DNA of 64,000 bases from Hyparrhenia diplandra (taxonomy: Eukaryota > Streptophyta > Magnoliopsida > Poales > Poaceae): contig JADLZK010009384.1 in the NCBI GenBank assembly GCA_015847255.1, forward strand, positions 186,001-250,000. Reading direction: 5' to 3'. The notes under the pieces were generated by a model. It was not told where the DNA came from. It worked only from the letters and a program-made list of their open reading frames with translations, and ran no database searches. A program made the position numbers and the translations under genes. Positions 47,501-56,376 of this stretch are shown piece after piece; the stretch's first letter is position 1; each line of letters starts with the position of its first letter.

Positions 47501-47769
47501 GCAAATAAAAAAATATCTTTTCGCCTTCTAGCTCTCGCCGCCGCCACCGCCGCCTGCCCTCAAGGCCGCACGCCACCGGCCGCCCGCCGGCCAAGGTGGC
47601 GCGCCGGCGCCGCGCCCGCCGCGCCCTCCCGGCGGCTCCTCCCCTCCTTCCCGTTGCTCGAACTGCTGCCGTCGCCGCCGGGCGAAGTCTGCAGCCCCGC
47701 ACGCCTTCTCAGAAGCTTCGAACGACGAAAGAACACGCGTCAATTCCGCCCAATCTAGCCGAATCGACA
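44504..47769 (+). mobile_element. Ty3-like LTR element with gag relic, in NLR3 intron 1
   Basis: The LTRs are 44504-45129 and 47139-47769, about 630 bp each, starting TGTCATGAAC and ending GACA at the 3' side. The 5-bp duplication CATTG flanks the element (44499-44503 and 47770-47774). NLR2 intron 1 preserves the empty site GCGCATCATTGATTA. A primer site resembling the tRNA-Met type (GGTATCCGAGACC) follows the 5' LTR, and GGTGGGGAGA precedes the 3' LTR. Around 45700-46080 a Gag-type reading FDGTDDPDLGIRKLELFL continues across frame changes to EGLRTRYGSALESG. No pol remains. It is transcriptionally opposite to the host gene. Confidence 0.9.
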
Positions 47770-48479
47770 CATTGATTACTAAATAAATATATACTAATGT
47801 ATGTTCTCCCCATCCATAATAAAAATGTAATTCTCACTTTTTAGACGTCAAGTAGTTTGAACTTTGAATATCGATATATAAAAATTAGTAACACTCATGA
47901 TATAAAATATAGATTAGTTATAGAATAGATTTTTACAGTAAATAATTTATTTGCTCACATATAGGATAGGAAGGCAGTTTTTTTTTTTCAGGGACAAATA
48001 AAAATCCATGTCATCTTTAACCAACAGCTAAGTACACACTAGCTCTTAACCCGCGAAGCTTCAATATTTTGTCTTATGCATTCTCTATTGGATGCAGGTA
48101 AACCTAATGTGGTATTCCTTGTATCCTTAGCTGATATGGATTTGCTCAGCCAATTTTATCTTTCTAAGGATTCTAGAGACGAAACTAGCTAGCTAATGAG
48201 GTAAGTTATATAAATGATTACTCAATGTCCATGGTGAAACCTATCAATATGGATTTACTGAAGGCTTTATTTTAATATGGTTAGGGGATCTATTAAAATC
48301 ATAATACTACGCGGGTGCTGTTAGAGAAAATTAAGGATAAAAGTTACATATGTTATTTTATTGTTTCTAACTCAATAAGATATTTAAAATGTTAACACAA
48401 TAGAAGATGATGGACCTAGGGGCATGCGATGTACAAAACGACTAAATAAATGAGCTGTGAAGCAAATATACAAGACTAC

Positions 48480-49522
48480 CTGCTTCTTGAGCAAAGACCA
48501 TGCATCTTCTTGCTCTAGTTTGTCAACATGGTGGTAGGGCACCTCTGCCATCATCCCACGAGCGACCGTGTCATGTCTCGTTGTGACGAGAACACAACTT
48601 CCTCGAGCAAGTGAGTTTATCAATGGAGGCTCGAGAACCTTCTCCCATGCAACATGGTCCCAAACATCATCCAACACCAATAAAGTCTTGTACCCCTTCA
48701 AGGCTTCTTTAAGGGTTCGTTCTAGTGCGGCCTTGGTGTTTCTAGCTACTTGATGGTCTCCTTGTGCTTCAGTGATAGCTCTCTCTAATAGATCAATGTC
48801 GCTAAATTCTTGATTGATACTCAACCATATTCTCTTGTCAAACTCTTGTTTGATGATGTCATGGTTGAAGATCTTTTAGACAGGGTGGTCTTGGCAATCC
48901 CTCCAACTCCCACAATTGCATAAACCATAACTTTTTTTGTGTTCTTGTACAATTTTCTCCTTTTTTTTGTAAGCAAATTCACAAGATTTCTTGTATCTTC
49001 CTCAATCTTGTCACCAACCACACCTAACTCATCCTCCCCTGTAGTCTCACGCCTAGCACGAAGGGTGGATTCTACCTTATTCGTGTTGTCCTCATAGGAT
49101 GCAAGCATGTTGAAGTTGAAGGTTTTGCTACGCTTCTCGATGTCATCTAGCCTCTCATTAAGAATTTTTAAGCGATTACCAATGTCGTGAGCATGGAGAG
49201 GATTCCTCAGACAAAAGAGCAATGGATTGAAGCAGCCCATATCCTTTCTTGGACCCCTTTCCATGGCCTTGAGTTGGCACAAATCAAGGATGTTGGTGGC
49301 ATCGTACATGGCATTTCTAAGCTCCCTAACCCATGACTGCACACCCTCATCAGTGATATTCCTCTTGTCAGCATCAGTGAGGAAGTTCTTGAGGTCCCCA
49401 AGCTTGATGCTCATCTTTTTTATCTCAATGGGGACTCCCAAGATCAGATGTACCTCTTCTTTAGTCATCTCCAACAGCATGTCTTGGAGGTAGGATGCCA
49501 AAGCATCTAATACCATCGCCAT
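48480..49522 (-). pseudogene. NLR3 exon 1: CC and NB-ARC with one deletion
   Basis: Open from the ATG to the P-loop (about 215 codons), then out of frame. The family frame resumes as SINQEFSDIDLLERAITEAQ, TLLVLDDVW, GSCVLVTTRH and EDAWSLLKKQ up to the donor at 48480/48479. An upstream in-frame ATG at 49555 (MYIDSVDTEPA) lies in the 5'UTR intron and acceptor, so it is probably not used. Confidence 0.85.
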
Positions 49523-49929
49523 TGCAGGTTCAGTATCTACAGAATCAATATACATAAATTTTTAATAGGATTTGTTTAAAGGGAAGGTAATCTTGATGGT
49601 AAAATCACTGATCGAGGCTCCTGTAACTAACCTTGGCACTATTCAAATAAAATGGAGCACTGCAGCACTTGATATGTAGTAGCGAAACTATAACTGAAGT
49701 GCCATGATCTGGCTCATAGTAACAAGCTTAAAAGCATATGGAGTTCATAAATTAATATCACACGTGAATATCCACTATCTAAAAAAAACAGACGTGAGTA
49801 TGCACACTATCTAAAAAAACGGTCGTGAATATGAATAAGTCTGATCTACGGGCGATATGTCCTAAAAATTGAAAGCATCTATACCATTCTTAAGTTAATT
49901 TTCATCCCGTATGTGTGTGTAAGTATATC

Positions 49930-49957
49930 TGTGTGTGTGTGTGTGTGTGTGTGTGTG
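49930..49957 (+). repeat. (TG)n microsatellite in the NLR3 5'UTR intron
   Basis: About 14 dinucleotide units. The NLR1 counterpart near 8350 has only a few TG units, so the tract expanded in this copy. Confidence 0.9.
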
Positions 49958-50069
49958 GATCGAAGGCGAGTAACATCTGCGACTAACAAAAACAAGAAAC
50001 AAATAAAGAAAGAAAAAGGATGGAAAGAAAAACTGAGATCGAGAGGCGGAAGAGACTAGGTATATGCAC

Positions 50070-50160
50070 CTTGATTTGCAGGCGGGAGAGACTAGGTATA
50101 TGCTCGATCTGTATCCTTCAGTTCCTTGTCTGTTGTAGAGTAGAGCAAGAGGACTGGCCA
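50070..50160 (-). other. Noncoding 5' exon of NLR3 (3' end defined)
   Basis: CAAATCAAG/GTGCAT donor at 50070/50069 and acceptor TCTGTAG at 49537-49539 give a 533-bp 5'UTR intron. Conserved with NLR1 and NLR2. Confidence 0.6.
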
Positions 50161-51253
50161 TAATACAGTACGAGTACACAAGTTTGAAGTTGTACATCTG
50201 GGACACAGACTAGCTACGCATAAAAAAAAAATTGCAGAGCAATACAGGCGTGAAGGAAACGGACCTGTTGCCGGCGTGGTTTGTGGAACGGCGCCTGCTG
50301 GTGGCTGCCCGGATCCGGCTTCTGTGCAGTCGTCGTTGGCAGCTTGGCGTGGCTGCTGCCCTGCTTGACGATAGAGTCTGGAGGAGGTGGTGTGTGAGGA
50401 TTGTGGCGCCGGAAGGGGGGCGGACCAGCTGGTGTTTTTGTGCATTATTCAAGCAGCCACTGTTTGTCTTCTCTTTTCTGCATATTGGCATCAGTGTTTG
50501 GGGTTCGGCAACGGCCACGTCAATCCGACTCAGCGTTAGTAGCAAGTGGATGCCACATATTGGGATATGATTGAAGACTCGTGTGGCTCATGCTTGCTCT
50601 TGGTAGGCGCATTGGTTGATTATTATTGAGCTGACCCGGCAAGTCTCCTGTGTAGTCGTCCCCACTCCCCAGTAGGATAATTGAAGCTGGTGAAGCATCC
50701 AACTCGATGGGCCCACCCGGAGTTTATGGGAGAGAGGTACATGTACAGGGACGATGTGTCTGTGCACTACTATGCCTCCAAAGCTAAAAAATAGTCACCT
50801 ACTAGGTGGCCCAGTTGAATGAAAAATCAATGAAGTTGAATAGTATGTGTGGCTCATGCTAAATGAGGAATGGAAACAAAAAAAAAACATTTTTCAACAT
50901 CTAAGTTACTCGATTTTCAATCCTGAACAATGAGACCGGTTAAAAGTAACCAGACAAATTTGATCTTGCTGATACTGCTGAAAAAAAAAAATGATCTTGC
51001 TGTCACTTTGTCTGTGTTGAACTATGGAGGTTGCTGTATTGATTTTCCGTGGGGGTTAGATTTGAGTCGTGGATTGCCGGTGATGGGCAAATAAATCAGT
51101 AACTCTAAAGTTTAGGAGTACTTGACTAACTGGAAGAACAAACAGCATCCATACATTTTGTGTCTGGCAGAGATCACTTGACATATTCTCCAACAGGGTG
51201 ATCTTGACGGACAAACATAAACATATTCTCCGATCCTCATGCATGCATGTTTC
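50161..51253. other. Upstream region of NLR3 and spacer to NLR4 unit
   Basis: 50180-50420 is conserved with the upstream regions of NLR2 and NLR1 (GGAACGGCGCCTGC, GGATCCGGCTTC) and is likely promoter or 5'UTR. Beyond 50600 no feature is supported apart from the small insertion at 50972-50991. Confidence 0.45.
50972..50991 (+). mobile_element. Ultrashort truncated retroposon
   Basis: ATACTGCTG plus A11 lies between two copies of TGATCTTGCTG (50961-50971 and 50992-51002). This is the plus-strand version of the poly-A-with-few-bases structure seen at 4553 and 53215. Confidence 0.55.
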
Positions 51254-51640
51254 TTCTCAGTATATTGATGATTTCTTCAATGATTCATCCATGATATGTG
51301 CTGCATTCCAGTTCTCGTTTGTGTACATTGAGGATTTTATTTGTTCTTATTAACCACTTTGCTGATGCTATTCTTGTTACCTTGTGGTTCTCCTGTAGTT
51401 GGATGAGTCGGTGCCCTGATAGGAATACAACAAGAAGAATGATTGGGAGAAGACGCAGCAGCAGAAGGAAAGGGTGCACTGGGATCAAGAGGGTTCTGGT
51501 TGACATGGCCAGTGGCGCCCCAGTGATGTAGGCGTGGTTTTTTTTAACATGAATTTCAGAGATGAACACATGTTCTCCAATTACACAGGAACTCTGTAAA
51601 GGGACTTCTGGTAGTGTATTGGATCAGATTTTGATAAAAT
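51254..51640. repeat. Copy B of the 1-500 segment
   Basis: Outer part of the NLR4 downstream block, aligning with the first 500 bp of the window. Its similarity to copy A stops at GATAAAAT, where the CACTA fragment begins. Confidence 0.6.
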
Positions 51641-51817
51641 CACTACCGGAGACAGGGTCTTTGCCGAGTGCCAAATAGTTTATGGAGTGTCAAACGTTGG
51701 GCACTTTCGGAAACCTTTGCCGAGTGCCGCACTCGGGAACCAAAACACACGTCAAAGGGCGCTTTGCCGAAAGTGTCGGGCACTAGGCAAACCCTGACAC
51801 TCACAAAGATGAGCTTG
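51641..51817 (+). mobile_element. CACTA terminal fragment (GCCGAGTGCC type)
   Basis: It starts CACTACCGGAGACAGGGTCT and contains repeats of TTTGCCGAGTG and its complement, a very common grass CACTA terminus. No matching second end is present. The copy is cut near the hAT element. Confidence 0.75.
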
Positions 51818-51825
51818 GATTTGCT

Positions 51826-52662
51826 CAGTGGCGGAGCCACCACTATGGCAAGGTATGGCGGCCGCCATACCTGCCGCTGGCAGAACCAGTGAACAACCGT
51901 GGACGTAGGATGCCGACTTTTTTCCGTGTCTCCGTCGTTTCAGCCGATTTTTTTTTTTTTATCTGCCTGTTGGGCCTTCTTAATTGGACCGTGGAAGAAG
52001 CACAAAGATGGCCCGATCCAGACAGAATAGAAGACCGATCGACGCAATCGTTAGCGTTCATTCATCCCTTCACCGCGACGCCGCCTCCAGCCTCTCGGCT
52101 CCCCACGTCACGCCCTGCCGCCTCCCGGGCCTCCGGCGACGGCGATCCTTGAACCTTGATGGCGACTGATGGAGAGGGAGATCAAGTTCAGCAGCAAGAC
52201 CGCCCTCCTCCCTAAGACCATGCTGCAATCCGTCGACGACGATCTACTGCAGATGCAAGTGGAGTTGGGAAAAAAAAATGAAAGGTGAGAAATTGAGAAA
52301 GTTTGTTCAAGTAATTAGTAATAGATCAATTAATCTATGTTTGCACAATTCTAATACGTCTAATACTTTTCAGTTGTAAGCATCAAGAGCTTTTTAGCCC
52401 TGTTTCTGGGCAAGAACAGTCCAACTCTTGAAACATCGAAGGATGAATCTTCCTCGGCCACATCGGTATGTTCATTCAAATAATTGTGACTTCCAGCTTC
52501 TCGGCCACATCGGTATGTTCATTCAAATAATTGTGACTTCCAGCTTGTTTCTAGTGAACTTATATACATATATATCTATGTTTATTAGCATGTATGTATT
52601 TTTTTACAAATCGGTAGTAATTACTTCGCCATAGCTAAATTTTTATCCTATCTCCGCCACTG
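51826..52662. mobile_element. Non-autonomous hAT element
   Basis: The termini CAGTGGCGGAG at the left and CTCCGCCACTG at the right are inverted repeats. The 8-bp duplication GATTTGCT (51818-51825 and 52663-52670) is the hAT hallmark. The 837-bp interior shows no transposase. It includes a GC-rich stretch at 52080-52200 and the duplication at 52453-52546. Confidence 0.85.
52453..52546 (+). repeat. 47-bp tandem duplication within the hAT element
   Basis: Two adjacent copies starting CTCGGCCACATCGGTATG, apparently identical, so a recent event. Confidence 0.9.
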
Positions 52663-52670
52663 GATTTGCT

Positions 52671-53212
52671 AATTACATCTTTTATCATCTACATACAGGT
52701 TTGTGGTTTGATGTGTAGAAGCTTTGGAATGAATAATGTGATTAATTGATTTCTGCTATACTGTCGCCGTAGGACGTCCATACATGTAGCTTTTCTGCAG
52801 GTCCTTCACAGATAATTTTTTAGATAATGGATGAGTAAAAACATCCGACCTCTACAAGGTCCTTCACAGATATATATAATTTTTATTGATGAGTCTGCAT
52901 TCAGTCATGGACATTACTAGGATACTGATGCGAAGCACAGATCCCCCACCCTACCCAACAATGAGATGTGATCATAATATTCTTCTGTACGTATTTCTTG
53001 CTATTCCAGTTTCTATTACATCAGTGTTCCTATAAACAGTGTACGACAATTGTAGGCATGAGATTCTAAGATTTCATTTCATAGAAGTCAGCTCGTCATG
53101 TTTTTTTGTGTGTTCTGTAATGGAACACATTCAAATGTACCACAGCATTCGGTCTGAATAATTGTAACGTTGCGGCAAGCACTGAGTATGCACTCTTATC
53201 TGAAAACTCTCA

Positions 53213-53249
<37 letters not shown>

Positions 53250-53875
53250 GAAACAAACTCTCAAGAAGTTGCATGTTCTGCTATGATGATCTCGTCCAAG
53301 CTACATTTCATGATGAAATAAATATTGGCAACAAAACTGAGGAGTAAATATGCCTTGATATATAGAAGCAGCATTCACTTCGAGTATTAGCAAACCAGAA
53401 ACTGAAGTGAGGCTTGCTATGTACATTCACTTGAAAGCTGCATTTCCAGACACACCACAAACCATCAAACTGAAAGAAGCTGTATCACAACGTTTGTTCT
53501 GTACTCAACTTATATATACACATGCCTCTCAATTCTTTGAGTGGAAAACTACACCAAAATTCAACTGTAATGTTTACACAAATCACTGAAGAAAACGGAA
53601 AAAGTCACATAACATCTTAGTCCCATTTTATTTACAGTGTCGAGTATTTGACCGCCTCAGAACAACCCGCAGGCTTAAATAAAGGCATAAATTGACATGA
53701 GAAATTCTGCATTGCTGCTTCTTCAGTCAAAGCTATATGGCAGGCTCCCAGGTTCCTTCTGTCCATGTAGGTCACAAACGCCTTGGAGCAGCATATATAT
53801 ACTTGATTACTCTCTCAGGTGTCTCACATTGACAAGTTCTTCTTGGATTTCATCTCTTCAATTTTTTTCCACTTC
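52671..53875. other. Noncoding block and relic 3'UTR downstream of NLR4
   Basis: It aligns with the blocks after NLR1 and NLR2. It contains the poly-T insertion at 53215-53254. The part at 53820-53875 on the minus strand is the distal half of an exon-3-like copy cut by the MITE at 53876. Confidence 0.55.
53215..53254 (-). mobile_element. Ultrashort 5'-truncated retroposon
   Basis: T33 plus ACGAAAC lies between two copies of AAACTCTCAAG (53204-53214 and 53255-53265). The paralogous site near 1860 (GAAAACTCTCAAGTTC) is unoccupied, which shows that this is an insertion and not a simple T-tract expansion. Confidence 0.7.
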
Positions 53876-54175
53876 GGGCGTGTTTAGATCCCAAAATTTG
53901 GGTGCAAAATTCCTGTAGCTGTCACATCGTACACTGTAGCACGTTTCGTTTGTTAGTGATAAATATTATCCTACTATGGCGTAACTAGGCTCAAAAGAAT
54001 CGTCTCACAATGTACATCTAAACTGTGCAATTAGTTTTTTTAATTACCTAAATTTTATAGTGGCCGGCAAGCGTTTTTGGGTGTATTGAATGTTTCGATG
54101 TGATGGGATGTGATGGGAATTTTGGGAACTTTTGGTTTTTTGGTTGATGTGACTAGGAACTAAACACACCTCGCC
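53876..54175. mobile_element. MITE interrupting a second exon-3 copy of NLR4
   Basis: The ends GGGCGTGTTTAGATCCC and GGAACTAAACACACCTCGCCC are imperfect inverted repeats, and the interior contains GAGCCTAGTTACGCCATAG, a signature of an abundant grass MITE family. The target duplication is not clear, so the superfamily is left open. By comparison with NLR3, it splits the sequence equivalent to GAAGTGGAGG in exon 3. Confidence 0.7.
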
Positions 54176-54314
54176 CAACAACACTTCCTCTGTTTCATCC
54201 CCTGAAACTAAACGGCACATCCCATCAAGTCACGAGATATTCCAATAGCGAGAAAGGTACAAACTCAGTATGCAACTGTATATAGCACTATAGCAGCAGT
54301 TCTGTTAATTTACC
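54176..54314 (-). pseudogene. Duplicated, MITE-cut copy of the NLR4 terminal exon
   Basis: On the minus strand GTAAATTAACAG (a former donor) is followed by about 110 bp of intron-like sequence, the acceptor TAGTTTCAG (near 54202) and GGGATGAAACAGAGGAAGTG. These match intron 2 and exon 3 of the paralogues. The reading continues beyond the MITE at 53875 down to about 53810. It lies after the NLR4 stop codon, so it appears to be a by-product of unequal recombination. Confidence 0.6.
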
Positions 54315-54397
54315 TTATGCGTCAGCAGAGAGGCGGCTGATATCATTGCTTGAAATTTCCTCCACTTTGTCCAACAACACTTCATCCATTGCGTACT
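54315..54397 (-). CDS. NLR4 exon 3: altered acidic tail
   Basis: The acceptor ATTTCAG leads to 26 codons and TAA (54317-54315). The first part (MDEVLLDKVEEISSN) matches the family. The last part (RLSADA) matches instead the end of exon 2 in NLR2 (PSADV before the donor), so the exon is a fusion created by recombination between the end of exon 2 and exon 3. Confidence 0.65.
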
Positions 54398-54488
54398 CTG
54401 AAATGGCACATGCAGTGAAGTGATGAGATAGTGCAAGAGCAAGAAAGACAATCAGTATGCAACAAAAGCTGTAGTTCTATCAATTTAC

Positions 54489-56376
54489 CTGGAGCGTCGA
54501 CAGAGGAGCTCATGTTTGTCTTGAAGCTGAAAGGGTCTCTCGTGTACTTCACAAACCACTTCCTTCGAATGTGGTTGTCATCATCATCTGCATATGCCTT
54601 GACCTGCTTGATATGGCTGATCTTGTCCCACTCAGGCCCAAATTCTCCTTTAGCTATGGAAGCGAGCAGTGAGACGTCGCAGTCTAGCTCCAAAAGCCTT
54701 GGGTTTACGTCCTGCAAGTATCCAGGGAGTGTTTCCATATCCCCGTCCATCAGTCCAAGTCTCTGAAGTGTCAGCAAACCCTCTAGCACCATCAACCCCG
54801 GGCACTCTATGATCACGAGGTTGTGCAATATTGGCAGATTACATATCCTCTCCAGACCACGACATGTAATCACCTCAATTTTCAAATCAGAACCAAGGTG
54901 TGGTAGTAAGAATTCTGGTCCAACACGCTCGATAAATGGTGCATTTTCAATTTGTAGGAACTCCAAGCTGGGGAGGTGCCACAAACTGTCGGGTAGCTCC
55001 ATGCACCAAGGCAAGTCTTCCATCGTTAGAATCCTCAAGCTTTGAAGGGAAGCACTTGTTGTCGGTGTCACCCATCTTGGAAGTCGTTCACTATAGTACC
55101 CTATGATATCAGGATTTTCTAAGCAAGGTGGGGGGCATAGCTCATCAAACACCATCTTGATTTGTTGCATATCTTCCTCGTTTACGAACTCAGGATCACT
55201 ACCTGTGCACTTTAAGGTCAGATAGCTGAGGTGCACCTTTTTGCCAAGCTTAGCCTTGATGGCAAATGCCGAAGTGGTTACATTCTCCAGGCCATCTATA
55301 TGAAGATGCATGAGCTGGTTAAGAGACCCTAATTCTTCCAAACTACACCATTCACCTTCAACATGGGCTGGAAACCCCTTTAATATTCTCAAATTAGTTA
55401 GGGCGCTGAAACCCCTGGGTATATTGTTTATTCCTGAGCCAACAAGGCTTAGATACCTGAGCTGCAGCAACTTTGCAGTTCCTCTGGGAAGGTTCAGCAA
55501 ATTTCTACAATTAGAAAGGTCAATGCACTGCAAGAATTTCATCTTGTCTATTTTTTCTGGCAAACTAGATGTGTTAGTGCCATGTAGGGACAAATACCTC
55601 AAATGTTTGAGTTGGACCAAAGATTCTGTGACCTGGTCCAGCGATTTAGACAATGCATCAAACTTCCCGTATTCTATATGTAGGGTCTGCAAACAAGGAA
55701 AATATAATAGTGAATCACCTGGGCTGATCTTTATTTCTCCAACTAAAATCAGTGTTCTCAATGATATGTGTGCTTGTAGAGTACCGGATTCTATGGTTTT
55801 CAGAGATACCCGGATAACTTTTTCTGGATTTATAGTATTGGTAAGGCCAGACTGACTTTTGAGAGCCGTGAGTGCTTCATCTCTAGTCAAATACTGAGCG
55901 AATGAGCGAACAACATCGTGCATATTGCAAACTGTCTGGTCCAGGTATCCTTGATCTGGCTCTATAAGGTTCCTAGCTATTAACTGGTCATAGTACTCTT
56001 TTCCTAATACTTCTAAGCCATGTAAATTTCCATGAATAAATCCTTCACTAATCCACATGGCAATAACACGGTCATATGTGAACTTCGTGCCCTTTGGGAG
56101 GAGGGCGTAATGCAGAAAGCATGACTTCAGATCAGGATGCAAATCTTGATAGCTAAGGTATACTGCATAGTTTTGCTCTTCAGGCATTTGGGATACTGAC
56201 CATGAAGAATCATTTAGCACTTTTTTCCAGTCACTTCGCCTTGTCTTCTTCTGGCGGAGGAGGCCTCCTATTACATTGACAGCCAGAGGCAAACCGTCAC
56301 ATTTTGCTATAATCAACATTCCAATGTCCTTCAATGAATCAACCTTTGGTTCATCATTGTTTCCATTTCCGACCAC
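54489..56376 (-). CDS. NLR4 exon 2: GLPL, winged helix and LRRs, intact
   Basis: 1,888 nt, open and in phase. It encodes CDGLPLAVNVIGGLL, CFLHYALLPKGT, CNMHDVVRSFAQYL and LRRs. Relative to the others it has an in-frame insertion (SKSLDQVTESL region) and deletions in the distal LRRs. The acceptor is ATGCAG and the donor is CCAG/GTAAAT. Confidence 0.9.

Larger units (their letters stand above)
41864..49522 (-). pseudogene. NLR3: CC-NB-LRR gene, P-loop altered and exon 1 frameshifted
   Basis: The exons are 49522-48480, 43976-42053 and 41961-41864. Exons 2 and 3 are intact. In exon 1 the P-loop reads GVGGIAKTT instead of GVGGIGKTT, removing the glycine before the catalytic lysine. One base is missing a few codons later (TCTAAAAGATC against GCTAAGAAGATC), near 48880. 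Length arithmetic (1,043 = 1,038 + 6 - 1) fits two extra in-frame codons and a single deletion. The rest of the NB-ARC to RNBS-C reads cleanly in the shifted frame. Intron 1 is enlarged to 4.5 kb by an LTR element, and a LINE-like insert lies 25 bp after the stop. The P-loop change would probably impair nucleotide binding even without the frameshift. Confidence 0.85.

Noticed and set aside
55310..55855. 181-codon plus-strand frame
   Set aside because: Antisense shadow of the NLR4 LRR exon. Similar shadows occur opposite the other NLR exons.
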